A stretch of 64,000 nucleotides of DNA, from positions 9,548,001 to 9,612,000 of the forward strand of contig NZ_CP022098.1 in the NCBI RefSeq assembly GCF_002305875.1, given 5' to 3'. This document shows, one piece after another, positions 1 through 9,065 of the stretch. The notes beneath the pieces are model-generated. The model searched no databases. It was not told where the DNA came from and saw nothing but the letters and a program-made list of their open reading frames with translations. A program made the translations under genes and the position numbers. This DNA comes from Cystobacter fuscus. Lineage in GTDB: Bacteria; Myxococcota; Myxococcia; Myxococcales; Myxococcaceae. Numbering within the stretch: the first letter of the stretch is position 1; the number at the start of each line of letters is the position of its first letter.

Positions 1-1
1 G

Positions 2-598
2 AAGTGGAGCACGATCCGCCCCGGCGGCTGCGATCCCCGCGAAGGTGCGCTGACCACGATCCCCCCAAACCACACCTGCGTCGCCGACGACACCGTGGGC
101 AGCGACGGTACGCTCGAAGAGTCACTGGGCACCAAGACGCAGGGACAGGCATGCACGTACACACCCGCGGCGAGCGAGGACCAGCTCGCCTCGACGGACT
201 GCGCGCCCGGCTATGCCTGCTCCAGCGCCTACAACGACACGCGGCAGTGCCTCGCCACGTGCGACTTCATGGCGGCGGACCCGGGGTGCCCGACCGGCAC
301 GGTATGCGGCGTCTATGGCCTGTGCATCGAGCAGTCGGTCATGGAGCCCATTGGCTATCTCTTCGATCCGGCACTCATTGGCGAGACCTGTAGCGTCAAC
401 TGGGCCGAGTTCTGCGGCGTCGAGGGTGCGCGAGGCGTCTGCGTCGACCTGACACGCTCGGGCCATGGCACCTGCTACCGCTACGCACGCGCCCGCTCGG
501 AATGCGGCGCGGGAGAAGAGCTTGGCTATGTCTCCTACCCGCTCGCCAACGGCGGGGTCGATAACACCTCCGGGTGGTGCTATCCCGACGGACTTTGA
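2..598 (+). CDS. Cys-rich secreted protein, 5' end missing
   Basis: The reading frame is open from the left edge of the window to the TGA at 596-598, so the N-terminus lies outside. The visible ~198 residues hold many regularly spaced cysteines in short modules of the type C-x-PGYxC and CPxGxVCGxxGLC, with no catalytic motif. Such modules are common in myxobacterial exported surface proteins, and the right-edge gene has a similar style. Disulfide-stabilised extracellular placement is inferred. No signal peptide can be seen because the start is missing. No function is assigned. Confidence 0.65.
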   Translation, partial: KWSTIRPGGCDPREGALTTIPPNHTCVADDTVGSDGTLEESLGTKTQGQACTYTPAASEDQLASTDCAPGYACSSAYNDTRQCLATCDFMAADPGCPTGTVCGVYGLCIEQSVMEPIGYLFDPALIGETCSVNWAEFCGVEGARGVCVDLTRSGHGTCYRYARARSECGAGEELGYVSYPLANGGVDNTSGWCYPDGL

Positions 599-609
599 GC
601 CGGTCGGGA

Positions 610-638
610 ACTCCCCGGGCACCCGGTGAACGGGGAGT
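610..638. terminator. Hairpin between convergent genes
   Basis: The 8-bp arms ACTCCCCG and CGGGGAGT are perfectly complementary around a 13-nt loop that itself contains CACC/GGTG. It lies 11 nt after the stop of the left-edge gene and 23 nt beyond the stop of the convergent thiE. It could terminate either transcript. The T-run after it on the + strand is short and displaced, so the call is moderate. Confidence 0.5.
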
Positions 639-661
639 CGAGGCACTCATTTTGTCTGGCC

Positions 662-1318
662 TTACGGGCAGCCCCTGCGCGCGCGCCCCTCGCGGACGAC
701 ACGGACGAGGGTGCTCGCGGCCACTTCGCAGTCGTCCGCGGAGCAGATGGCGGACACCACCGAGACCCCATCCGCCCCGGCGGCGACGACCGCCGCGGCG
801 TTGGCGGCGGAGATGCCACCGATGGCCACGGTCGGCACGGGCAGCAGGCGCCGCAGCCGGGTGAGCTCCTCCAGCCCGAGCGCCGGGGTGGCATCCGGCT
901 TGGAGCCGGTGGGGAAGATGGGACCCACGCCCGCGTAGTCCACCACCGACGGATCCAACGTGGGCAGGTCTTCCGCCCCGGTGATGGACAGACCCACCAG
1001 CGCGTCGGGCCCCAGCAGCCGCCGGGCCACCTCGGGCGGCAGGTCCCCCTGCCCCACGTGCACACCGTCCGCCCCCATCGCCAGCGCCAGGTCCACCCGA
1101 TCATTGACGATGAGCGGCACCCCGAGCGGCCGGAGCCGTTCGAGCAGCGCCCGACCCAATGCCAGCGTCTCGCGCGCCGGGACATCCTTGTCGCGCAATT
1201 GCACCAGGGTCGCTCCGCCGCGCACCGCGGCGAGCACCACGTCCACCAGCCCGCGCCCGCGCGACAGCAGGCGGTCGGTGACGAGGTAGACGGACAGATC
1301 GGGCACACGACGGGTCAT
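662..1318 (-). CDS. thiE: Thiamine phosphate synthase
   Basis: 218 residues, the usual family length. ThiE joins hydroxymethylpyrimidine diphosphate to thiazole phosphate to make thiamine phosphate, in the cytoplasm. The TIM-barrel landmarks are present in order: YLVTDR near the N-terminus, VQLRDKD, NDRVDLALAMGADGVHVGQ, VGPIFPTGSK (phosphate and pyrimidine binding) and AIGGI near residue 165. It follows thiM by 14 nt on the same strand, so the two are probably one salvage operon, with ThiM supplying the thiazole phosphate. Confidence 0.95.
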   Translation of the reverse strand: MTRRVPDLSVYLVTDRLLSRGRGLVDVVLAAVRGGATLVQLRDKDVPARETLALGRALLERLRPLGVPLIVNDRVDLALAMGADGVHVGQGDLPPEVARRLLGPDALVGLSITGAEDLPTLDPSVVDYAGVGPIFPTGSKPDATPALGLEELTRLRRLLPVPTVAIGGISAANAAAVVAAGADGVSVVSAICSADDCEVAASTLVRVVREGRARRGCP

Positions 1319-1332
1319 GCGGACGGTCTCCT

Positions 1333-2127
1333 TCAGCGCAGGCGGGCGCGGGCGCGCACGGTGGCCTCATCCAGGGTGTAGAGCGCGTCCAGCAGGTGGA
1401 GTTGCAGCGAACCCGGACCCTTGGACTGCTCGGCGGCGAGCTCCCCGGCCAGGCCCAGCGTGGCGAGGGCGCGCGAGGCGGCCAGTACCGCGTCGGGCTC
1501 CACCGCGAGGAAGGCGCCCACGAGCGCGGACGCCGTGCACCCCATGCCCGTCACCCGGGCCATGAGCGGGTGGCCGTTGTCCACCGCCACCACGCGGGAG
1601 CCGTCGGTGACGTAGTCCGTCTTGCCCGTGACGGCCACCACGGTGCCCAGGCGGGAGGCCAGCCCTCGTGCCGCCTCGAGCGAAGCGTCGGAGGACTGGG
1701 TGCTGTCCACGCCGCGCGTGGCCCCCGCCTCACCCGCCATCGCGAGCACCTCCGAGGCATTGCCGCGGATGACCGCCGGAGCCTGTCGCGCCAGATCGGC
1801 GGAGGTGGCGGAGCGATAGCGCGTGGCACCGGCGCCCACCGGATCCAACACCCATGGCACCCGAGCATGGCGCGCCGCGTGGATGGCCAACCGCATCGCC
1901 TCCACCCAGTCCGGAGACAGGGTGCCGATGTTCACCACCAGCGCTTGCGAGAGGACCGCGAAGTCGGCCGCCTCCTCCCGCGCGTGCACCATTGCGGGCG
2001 AGGCCCCCACCGCGAGCAGGGCGTTGGCCGTGTTGTTCATCACGACGTAGTTGGTGATGTTGTGCACGAGCGGCGCACGCTCCCGCACGGCCTTCAGCGA
2101 CTCCCACACCCCCGCGCTCAGCTCCAT
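1333..2127 (-). CDS. thiM: Hydroxyethylthiazole kinase
   Basis: 264 residues. ThiM phosphorylates 4-methyl-5-(2-hydroxyethyl)thiazole in thiamine salvage. Ribokinase-like-fold signatures include HNITNYVVMNNTANALLAVGASP at the N-terminus (read in parts), LDPVGAGAT, IRGNASEVLAMAG and, near the C-terminus, the catalytic loop VTGMGCTAS. The ATG at 2127 is preferred over the upstream ATG at 2166 because a strong GAGGAG ribosome site lies 8 nt before it and the family normally begins just before the helix leading to HNITN. It is first in a thiM-thiE operon. No TPP riboswitch core could be found in its leader. Confidence 0.93.
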   Translation of the reverse strand: MELSAGVWESLKAVRERAPLVHNITNYVVMNNTANALLAVGASPAMVHAREEAADFAVLSQALVVNIGTLSPDWVEAMRLAIHAARHARVPWVLDPVGAGATRYRSATSADLARQAPAVIRGNASEVLAMAGEAGATRGVDSTQSSDASLEAARGLASRLGTVVAVTGKTDYVTDGSRVVAVDNGHPLMARVTGMGCTASALVGAFLAVEPDAVLAASRALATLGLAGELAAEQSKGPGSLQLHLLDALYTLDEATVRARARLR

Positions 2128-2458
2128 CGCCAGCTCCTCTTCATTGGTTTCCCTCCGCGCATCCACGTCGACATGCGCCCGCCATTCCTCCTTCGCCCGG
2201 ACCCCCCACGCCCGGCAAGCCTCAATCGCCGCTCCGAATCGTTATGAACTCCATCGAGTTTCCTTCGGCGAGAAGAAGAAGGCGCGACCCACGCTCACGG
2301 TGCTGTGTGACCAGACAGGAGGAGAACCCCTCGTCTGGAAATCCTCAACCCCACAGAATTTTTTCATCATAGAGGTTTTTCAGGCTTGTCCTTGAAATCA
2401 CGTTTATGGAGGCCTTATGCTTGAAAAGTCGTCTTTTCATCACTCCCGGAGTCAGGAC

Positions 2459-3763
2459 ATGAAGCGTCAAACCCTTTCCTTTCGCCGCCATGTCCAGATC
2501 CCCCTGTTGTGTCTGGTGGCGGTGTTGAGCAACTCCTGCCAGGAAATCAATGGCGCGGTCACCACGATCCAGGGCGCGATCGACATGATTGGCCGTGAAT
2601 CCTCATCATGGCAGACCACGATGAAGGAACTCGAAGCCAACCTGTTCAAGGATGGCGATGACCTCATCGCCCATCAGGTGACGATGTTGGCGGAGCGAGG
2701 CATCGCCACGGGCAGCGCCGAGCTCAGATGTGATGTGGACTTCATCGGGAACCGGATGATCGAGGGGCTCAAGCGGATCCTCGACGAGATGGACGGCCGG
2801 ACCCCAGCCCCCCCGGTGCCGCATTTCTGCACGGTGTCTCCGACCGTGGTCGAGCTGGAGCAGATCCAGCAGGGCTCCCTGGTGGGCGTCAACTTCTACG
2901 GCTATGACTTGTTCGAGAAGGACATCCGGGATTCGAACGTCAGGATCTTCCTGCAGAACAGGAATGGCTCTCAGCAGGACATCACTTTCGCCAGATCCTT
3001 CTTGTCGCACTACCTCATGACCATCCGGGTCGACGATGCGCGCATCGACTACAGCGGCGAGAGCGAGAAGCTGGTGATCACCTCGGGGAAGAAGGTCTTG
3101 AGTGAGATCAGCGTCGTCACCCGGCTGCCAACGTATTTCGATTGGTGCCGGGGAGAAGCCCCGCCCCGCCTCGCGGAGGACGTCGGGCAGACCTGCGCCT
3201 TGAGCCGGATGTCTGGCAGGTTTGGAGGCGCCACGGACTCGGTTTCCACCCTGACGAGCAATGGCTCCTGGTATCTTTCTGGGAATTCGAGCGAGGCCGG
3301 AGTGTGCGCCTCGGCGACCTGTGCCAATGGTTATCCCAGGACCGGTGATTTCATGTGGAGCGCGGGAACGCCTCCCGTGCGGATGGTCCTTCAGGAGGGC
3401 AACGCCTGCTTTCTCACGAACATCTCGGGCCGGTTGCAAGGGGCGAATGATCGCATCGAGATCTCCGTGGGGAGCGACGGCTACTACTATCTCGGGGGCG
3501 GCTCACAGCCTGGCGCCTCGGCGACCGCCCGGTGCGTGGGGAAGGTCACCCACCACAGCGAATTCACCTGGTCCAAGGGCATGGGGACCATCCCCTTGGG
3601 GACGGCGACCGGGCAGGTGTGCTTCTTGAGCATGGTATCGGGCCATTTCGGAGGCACGTTGGACTCCGTGCGCGCCTACGTCCAGAACGGCTCCTGGTAT
3701 CTGGATGGTGTGGCTGAACACGCGAACCTCTCCGCCTCCGTCTCATGCATTTCCCGGTTGTAG
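2459..3763 (+). CDS. Lipoprotein-like protein with three C-terminal repeats
   Basis: 434 residues from the ATG at 2459; an ATG at 2417 is also possible but would give an over-long signal region. The N-terminus has two basic residues, a hydrophobic stretch and a Cys (LSNSC) that resembles, weakly, a lipobox. The last ~170 residues contain three copies of a 50-60 residue module, each beginning CxLxxxSGxxxGxxDxV and running to a G(S/Y)(W/Y)YL strand and a closing Cys. These look like small beta-sandwich, surface-binding modules. No family is recognised. It is followed 42 nt later by another lipoprotein on the same strand, so the two may be co-transcribed. Confidence 0.8.
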   Translation: MKRQTLSFRRHVQIPLLCLVAVLSNSCQEINGAVTTIQGAIDMIGRESSSWQTTMKELEANLFKDGDDLIAHQVTMLAERGIATGSAELRCDVDFIGNRMIEGLKRILDEMDGRTPAPPVPHFCTVSPTVVELEQIQQGSLVGVNFYGYDLFEKDIRDSNVRIFLQNRNGSQQDITFARSFLSHYLMTIRVDDARIDYSGESEKLVITSGKKVLSEISVVTRLPTYFDWCRGEAPPRLAEDVGQTCALSRMSGRFGGATDSVSTLTSNGSWYLSGNSSEAGVCASATCANGYPRTGDFMWSAGTPPVRMVLQEGNACFLTNISGRLQGANDRIEISVGSDGYYYLGGGSQPGASATARCVGKVTHHSEFTWSKGMGTIPLGTATGQVCFLSMVSGHFGGTLDSVRAYVQNGSWYLDGVAEHANLSASVSCISRL

Positions 3764-3805
3764 ATGCGAATCGAAGGGCCATGGGTGTCACACAAGGGAG
3801 ACGGT

Positions 3806-4561
3806 ATGAAGATTGCGAGATGGCTTGTTTTCTCTCTCCTCGTGGCTCCACTGACCGGAGCCGTTGGGGGTTGTGGTCTGGGGCTGGAAGATCTGCCCAG
3901 CACGGGAGGACCCCCCCTCGGGTCTCCACAGCCTGGTGAGCCCACGGAGCCTGGTGAACCCACGGAACCTGGTACGCCCGCGGAGCCCACCTGCACCCCG
4001 CAGAGTTGCGAGGGCGGTTGCTGCCTCAGGGGCGCGTGCTACCGCACCCAGTCCCAATACGCGTGTGGAAGCATGGGGGCGCAGTGCGCGATGTGCCAGT
4101 TGCTCCAGAGCTGCCAGAAGCAGGACGTGCTCCGGGGCTGGGAATGCCTCGCCGATCGCGCCACGCACTGGTCGCTCCAGCCGCTGAGTGCCTCGATTCC
4201 ACCCACGAAACCAGATGGAGGTTCATGGGATGTGGGCTCCGATGCTCCCGACGTGGTCGTGGAACTGGACTGCCCGGCCGGGGGCTCCGTGGGCAAGGTG
4301 AAGACCGGAGAGTCCTCCAGCTTCACTCCCAGTTGGAACAATGGCGCCTGTGTGACCACCTCCCCCGAGCTGCTGAACGCGCCCATCAGCATCAGGGTCC
4401 TGGATGTCGATCTCTTCTCCAGTGAGGAGATCCTCACCACGTCCTACAGGCTCGAGGAGAAGGACTTCGCGGCGGGCACGCTCGAACTCCCCATCTCCGC
4501 GGACGGGACCCATACCCTGAAGCTGCGGCTGTCCCGGGTGGAGTCGCTCGCGAGCCCCTGA
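3806..4561 (+). CDS. Lipoprotein with Cys-rich and C2-like domains
   Basis: 251 residues from the ATG at 3806, chosen because GGGAG lies just upstream and the signal peptide then has normal length. The signal ends in a good lipobox (AVGGC). Next comes a Pro/Glu linker built from EPGEPTEP-type repeats, a domain of about 50 residues with ten or so cysteines, then a C-terminal beta domain with PDVVVELDC and ISIRVLDVDLFSSEE. The last resembles a C2-type fold with aspartates where calcium could bind. The repeat linker suggests a lipid anchor with the domains held away from the membrane. Function unknown. Confidence 0.8.
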   Translation: MKIARWLVFSLLVAPLTGAVGGCGLGLEDLPSTGGPPLGSPQPGEPTEPGEPTEPGTPAEPTCTPQSCEGGCCLRGACYRTQSQYACGSMGAQCAMCQLLQSCQKQDVLRGWECLADRATHWSLQPLSASIPPTKPDGGSWDVGSDAPDVVVELDCPAGGSVGKVKTGESSSFTPSWNNGACVTTSPELLNAPISIRVLDVDLFSSEEILTTSYRLEEKDFAAGTLELPISADGTHTLKLRLSRVESLASP

Positions 4562-4781
4562 CTCCTGGTGCGCGTGGGTTCCGCGCATCGCCGGCTGTCG
4601 GCCCGGCTGGCTTCCTTCCGAGTTCCGCCCCTCCCGCCACTCACCCGCCCGCCGCATCCACGCGGTCCCCATTCTTTCGAGGCGTGTGACGTGATGAACT
4701 GCGGGGGGGCTGGATACTTTCGTGAACCGGCGGCTCCTGAAGCCGGACGGGAAGCGCAGCAAGTCAGGTCGGCAAGTCACC

Positions 4782-7025
4782 ATGAACCCCTCGTTCCGTC
4801 CCCGAGCCCCCCTGGCCCGCTCGACGCTCCTCAAGATGGGCGTGCGGATCGCGGTCGTCATCGCGCTCTCCACGCTCGTCAGCTACCTCCACATGCTCCA
4901 CGCCCTGCGCACCGAGGCCCTGGAGCATCTGCAACGGCATGTCGCCGAGCGCGGCCAGCGGGAGCAGGCCATCTTCACCCTGGCCGAAGACAACCATGCG
5001 TTCCTCAAGAAGGCCCTGGAGGAACGGCTCCGGGAGCTCCCACGGGAGGACGTGAGCGCTCGCTTCGACAGCCTGGTCGCGCGGCTGCCCGATGGCACGC
5101 TGCGCAACCGCCCCGAGCAGGAAGAGTCCCTCCAGGGCATCCATGTCTTCATGCCCCCACACGTGACGCTCGACGCCGGATTCCGCGCCCGGCTCGTGGC
5201 CGCGTACGACGTGCTCTCCAAGTACGGGCCCGCCTTCTACATCCGCTTCAAGACGACCTACATCACCTTCCCGGAGGGAGCGATCGTGGGCTTCAGTCCG
5301 TGGACTCCCCGTTGGAGCCATGAGCTCGCGTCCGACTTCTCCATCACCGGCTTCGAGGACTTCATCCTCAGCCAACCCGAGAACAACCCACGGAGGCAGA
5401 CCACCTGGACGGGCATCTACAACGAGCCCATCAGCCACGAATGGATGGTGTCGGGCGCCACGCCGCTGGACCTGGACGGCCGCCATGTCGCGACGATCGG
5501 CCACGACGTGCTGCTCGACGAGGTCATGGCCCGCACCATCGACGGCCATCTGCCCGGTGCCTACAACGTGCTCTTCCGCGACGATGGTCAGCTCATCGCC
5601 CACCCCGAGCAGAGGCTGGAGGACACCCGCAGCGCCTACAACATCCTGAGCGGCGCCGAGCAACCCGACGTCGCGGTCAGCCGCCTCGGCTCCCGGGAGA
5701 AGGCGGCCCATCTGCGCGGCATCTTCGAGCGGGTGAAGAACCGCGCGCCCGACCAGACGCTCCTGGAGCTGCCAGAGCACGGCGAGTACATCGCCGTGAC
5801 ACGGCTGAAGGGTCCCGGATGGAACCTCGCCACGGTGCTGCCGGAGCAGGTGGTGTCGCGGCCCGCCTTCCTCGCGGCGCGCTACGTGCTGCTGCTCGGC
5901 CTCCTGTCGCTGCTGCTGGAGCTGGTCATCATGTACCGGGTGCTCCAGCAGCAGATCGCGCGCCCGCTGCAGACCCTGACCCAGGCCACCGACAAGGTGG
6001 CGGCCGGTGACTTCCAGGTGGCGCTGGGCACCTCACGCGGCGACGAGCTGGGGCAATTGGCCCGCGCCTTCCAGCACATGGCCGACCAGGTCCAACACCG
6101 CGAGGAGGCCCTGCGCCAGAACAACGAGGGTCTGGAGCAGCGGGTGGAGGAGCGCGCCCGCGAGCTCAGGGACGTCCACCTGAAGCTGATGCAGACGGCC
6201 CGGCGGGCGGGCATGGCGGAGAGCGCCACCCATGTGTTGCACAACGTGGGCAACGTGCTCAACAGCGTCTACACCTCGGCCCAGCTCGCCAAGGATCGGA
6301 TGCTCAAGATGCGGCTGGAGCAGGTGGGCCGGGTGACGAACATGCTCGAGCAGAACCAGGACGACCTCACGCGCTTCCTGACCCAGGATGAGCGCGGACG
6401 GCTCCTGCTGCCCTTCCTGGACCGGCTGGGGCAGAACCTGCTCGAGGAGCGCACGGAGATCGTCTCGCTGCTGAATGACGTGGGCCGCTATACCGAGCAC
6501 ATCGGTGACATCATCAAGATGCAACAAAATCACGCCCGCGCGCCCCGGATGCACGAGCCCGTCGACCTGGCGGAGTTGCTGGAAGACGCGTTGCGCATCA
6601 ACTCGGCCGAGCTCTCGCGCCACCAGGTGCGGGTACAGCGGCAGCTGACCCCCCTGCCCCACCTGATGATCGACAAGCACAAGACGCTGATGATCCTCGT
6701 CAATCTCATCAGCAATGCCAGGTACGCCCTGGATACGGTGGCACCGAGCGAGCGGCTTCTCTTGATGAGCCTGGAGCAGACCTCCACGGACCGCGTCCAC
6801 ATCGTCATCCGCGACAACGGCATGGGCATCGCGCCGGAGATGATCACCCGCATCTTCCAGTATGGCTTCACCACGCGGGACGAAGGGCATGGCTTCGGCC
6901 TGCACTCCAGCGCCCTGGCGGCCCAGGAACTGGGTGGAACGTTGACCGTCCACAGCGACGGGCCCGGGCGTGGAGCCGCGTTCACCCTGGAGCTGCCCTA
7001 CCACCCCGTCCAGCGGACGACATGA
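4782..7025 (+). CDS. Membrane sensor histidine kinase
   Basis: 747 residues from the ATG at 4782; a GTG at 4722 would add 20 residues and neither has a clear ribosome site. Order: membrane segment near residue 20-40, a ~300-residue extracytoplasmic sensor of Cache type, second membrane segment (~365-385), HAMP, a coiled coil rich in Glu/Arg, a dimerisation helix, and a HATPase domain. The ATPase boxes are clear: NLISNARYALD (N), DNGMGIAPE (G1), GYGFTTRDEGHGFGLH-like (F/G2). The phospho-acceptor helix reads VLHNVGNVLNS with His near residue 487, not the usual HELRTPL. No response regulator is adjacent. Confidence 0.9.
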   Translation: MNPSFRPRAPLARSTLLKMGVRIAVVIALSTLVSYLHMLHALRTEALEHLQRHVAERGQREQAIFTLAEDNHAFLKKALEERLRELPREDVSARFDSLVARLPDGTLRNRPEQEESLQGIHVFMPPHVTLDAGFRARLVAAYDVLSKYGPAFYIRFKTTYITFPEGAIVGFSPWTPRWSHELASDFSITGFEDFILSQPENNPRRQTTWTGIYNEPISHEWMVSGATPLDLDGRHVATIGHDVLLDEVMARTIDGHLPGAYNVLFRDDGQLIAHPEQRLEDTRSAYNILSGAEQPDVAVSRLGSREKAAHLRGIFERVKNRAPDQTLLELPEHGEYIAVTRLKGPGWNLATVLPEQVVSRPAFLAARYVLLLGLLSLLLELVIMYRVLQQQIARPLQTLTQATDKVAAGDFQVALGTSRGDELGQLARAFQHMADQVQHREEALRQNNEGLEQRVEERARELRDVHLKLMQTARRAGMAESATHVLHNVGNVLNSVYTSAQLAKDRMLKMRLEQVGRVTNMLEQNQDDLTRFLTQDERGRLLLPFLDRLGQNLLEERTEIVSLLNDVGRYTEHIGDIIKMQQNHARAPRMHEPVDLAELLEDALRINSAELSRHQVRVQRQLTPLPHLMIDKHKTLMILVNLISNARYALDTVAPSERLLLMSLEQTSTDRVHIVIRDNGMGIAPEMITRIFQYGFTTRDEGHGFGLHSSALAAQELGGTLTVHSDGPGRGAAFTLELPYHPVQRTT

Positions 7026-7161
7026 CGGCCACGTCGAACACTCTGCACTTGTCGCGGCGGCCCTGGAAAGCCCTTTCGCACAACACAAGCGGATTTCTGC
7101 CGCGGCAGGCAGCTCACATCGAGGGCATCGATACCGAGGCGCCCGTTCGCCGCAAACCATT

Positions 7162-7202
7162 CAATTCGTCAATTGACAGCCAGCCATGCATGGCACTACA
7201 TG
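7162..7202 (+). promoter_or_regulatory. Promoter with operator palindrome
   Basis: A perfect -35 hexamer TTGACA (7173-7178) overlaps the palindrome CAATTCGTCAATTG (7162-7175). Between it and a weak -10 (TACATG, 18-bp spacer) lies a second perfect palindrome, GCCATGCATGGC (7183-7194). A repressor site in the -35/-10 spacer is a classic arrangement. The transcript would serve the acyl-CoA-dehydrogenase-like gene starting at 7314. Inferred from sequence only. Confidence 0.45.
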
Positions 7203-7313
7203 TTCACGCACCGTCACACCGCTCTTCCATGGCGGTCTTCCGGAGGGAGCCCTCCGCGCGGATGCACCGCATGGAAGACATCGATCGGTCGCTCACCGGA
7301 GCGCCGGGAACGG

Positions 7314-8525
7314 ATGAATGTCATGTCCAGACAGGGAATGGCTGTTCAAAACGAGGAGTTCACCGAGGCGGAGTTGATGATGCGTGCCCGGGGGCTCGCC
7401 GAGCTCGCCTGGAAGCACCGGGAGGAGACGGATGCCACCCGTCGGATTCCCCGTGTGGTCATCGACGCGCTGTTCGACTCGGGACTGCTGCGGCTCGGGA
7501 CCTCGAAGCGAATGGGCGGCCTCGAGGGACACCCGCTGACGATCGTCGAGATCGGACGGGAGCTGTCGCGTGGGTCGGCGGCGCTCGGCTGGCTCTACGG
7601 CCTGACGATCGGACATCAGTGGTACCTGTCGTTCATGTCCGAGCGGTTCCAGCAGGAGGTCCGCGACTCCAAGCCGGGGCTGATCGTCGACTCGCTGGTT
7701 CCCGCCGGCCAGGCGGAGCCCGTCGACGGAGGCTTCCTGCTGTCCGGTCACTGGAAGTTCGTCAGCGGCGTGGAGTGGTGCTCGTGGGCTGGTCTGGCCG
7801 TCGTCGCGAAGCTGCCCGGCCGGACGGAACCCGAGCCGCTCGCGATGTTCGTCCCGGCGGACAAGCTGAAGATCGAGGACACCTGGCACACGGTGGGCCT
7901 GCGGGGCACCGCGAGCAACGAGGTCAAGCTCGAGCGCGTGTTCGTGCCGCTGCACCGTATCTTCGCCCTGGCGCGCTTCGCCGCCGACGGCAAGCCGCAG
8001 GGTGAGGTGAGCGAGCCCGGCACGCTGTACAAGCTGCCCTTCATGGCGATGGCGGCCATTCAGCTGTGCTATCCGGCGCTGGGCGCGGCGCAGCGGGTCC
8101 TGGAGGAGTACGCGGCCTGGACGAAGAAGCGCGTGCGAGCCTACGAGCACACCGCGGCGAAGGAGGCCCCGTACTCGCAGATGACGCTCGCGGATGCCAC
8201 CGTCAAGTGGGACGCCGCGCGGGCGCTCCTGCTGCAGTATGTCCGCGACGCGTGGGATGCCGCCGAGGCCGAGCGCCAGGTTCCGAGCGACGAGGAGCGC
8301 GCGCGGATGTTCGGCCAGCGTGCCTTCATCACGCGGACCTGCGCCGAGCTGACGAACCAGTTGTTCCTCGACTCGGGGGCCATGTCCCTGTTCGAGACGT
8401 CCGCCATGCAGGCGCTGTGGCGCGACGTGAACGCGGCCTCGATGCACATGGTCCTCAGCCGCGGGGACGCACTCACCAGCCTCGGCCGCACGCAGATGGG
8501 TCTGCCCGGCCACCACTTCGCCTGA
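7314..8525 (+). CDS. Acyl-CoA dehydrogenase-like flavin monooxygenase
   Basis: 403 residues from the ATG at 7314. The fold is that of acyl-CoA dehydrogenases and the flavin-dependent two-component monooxygenases: N-terminal helical domain with IPRVVIDALFDSGLLRL, a central beta domain with GGFLLSGHWKFVSGVEWCSW and WHTVGLRGTASNEVKL, and a C-terminal helical bundle ending GLPGHHFA. The GxRGTxS(N/D) segment binds flavin in this family. The conserved acyl-CoA-dehydrogenase catalytic Glu cannot be identified with confidence, so a hydroxylase or desulfurase-like monooxygenase of the HpaB/DszC type is more likely. No flavin reductase is next to it. Substrate unknown. Confidence 0.85.
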   Translation: MNVMSRQGMAVQNEEFTEAELMMRARGLAELAWKHREETDATRRIPRVVIDALFDSGLLRLGTSKRMGGLEGHPLTIVEIGRELSRGSAALGWLYGLTIGHQWYLSFMSERFQQEVRDSKPGLIVDSLVPAGQAEPVDGGFLLSGHWKFVSGVEWCSWAGLAVVAKLPGRTEPEPLAMFVPADKLKIEDTWHTVGLRGTASNEVKLERVFVPLHRIFALARFAADGKPQGEVSEPGTLYKLPFMAMAAIQLCYPALGAAQRVLEEYAAWTKKRVRAYEHTAAKEAPYSQMTLADATVKWDAARALLLQYVRDAWDAAEAERQVPSDEERARMFGQRAFITRTCAELTNQLFLDSGAMSLFETSAMQALWRDVNAASMHMVLSRGDALTSLGRTQMGLPGHHFA

Positions 8526-8546
8526 CGCCGCGGTGTCAAAGACGCG

Positions 8547-8575
8547 TCTGTCGTTCCAAAACCAGCTCCTATACT
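8547..8575 (+). promoter_or_regulatory. Possible leaderless promoter
   Basis: TATACT at 8570-8575 fits a -10 hexamer and ends only 7 nt before the ATG at 8583, with a poor -35 (TCTGTC) 17 bp upstream. If used, the mRNA would begin at or beside the start codon, which agrees with the weak ribosome site there. Confidence 0.3.
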
Positions 8576-8582
8576 TCAGGTC

Positions 8583-9065
8583 ATGTCCAATCCCACCACG
8601 ACCGGCCCTGAGATGCCGGTCTTCCACTCCACCTCCCAGGCCTCGACCCGGACCCGGCTCACCAAGGCCCTCTTCGGGTTCACCATCATCGCGACGGTCG
8701 TCGTGGTCGGAATCGCCGACGTGTTCAACGCCACTCACCTGTTCAATCCGCGGTGGCCGGGCCATGCCCGCTTTCACATCGGAATGCAGTTCACCACGCT
8801 GGTCCTGGTGTCGCTCGCCTCGCTCGGCGCGCTCACCGGGCCCCTGGACAAAGCCAAGGCGTGGCTCGCGGCGCTCGCGCCCCTCACCTTCTGGCCAGGC
8901 CTGCTGGTCTCCTGGTTCATCCCCGGCACCGACGTCTACGCCACCGACGAGCTGCGCCAGATGGGCATCCCCATCAACCTCGGGCTGTCCCTTCTCTTCA
9001 TTGCCGTGACGCTCTGGGGACTCTGGCTGGCGGGCGCGCTGGAGAAGCCCGTGAGCGCGAAATGA
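8583..9065 (+). CDS. Four-helix membrane protein (DUF6640-like)
   Basis: 160 residues. After a hydrophilic N-terminus of about 25 residues there are four hydrophobic segments (roughly 28-50, 65-88, 95-115, 130-150). A short motif, FNPRWPGHARFH, follows the first segment and resembles proteins catalogued as DUF6640; that match is from memory. The stop overlaps the ATG of the MazF-like gene (ATGA), so the two are translationally coupled. Its role, and whether it has any link to the toxin, is unknown. Confidence 0.75.
   Translation: MSNPTTTGPEMPVFHSTSQASTRTRLTKALFGFTIIATVVVVGIADVFNATHLFNPRWPGHARFHIGMQFTTLVLVSLASLGALTGPLDKAKAWLAALAPLTFWPGLLVSWFIPGTDVYATDELRQMGIPINLGLSLLFIAVTLWGLWLAGALEKPVSAK

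Noticed and set aside
2128-2416. TPP riboswitch upstream of thiM
   Set aside because: No recognisable THI-box core (CTGAGA plus the ACC-T-GATC...GGATAAT-type segment) on the minus strand between 2128 and 2400.
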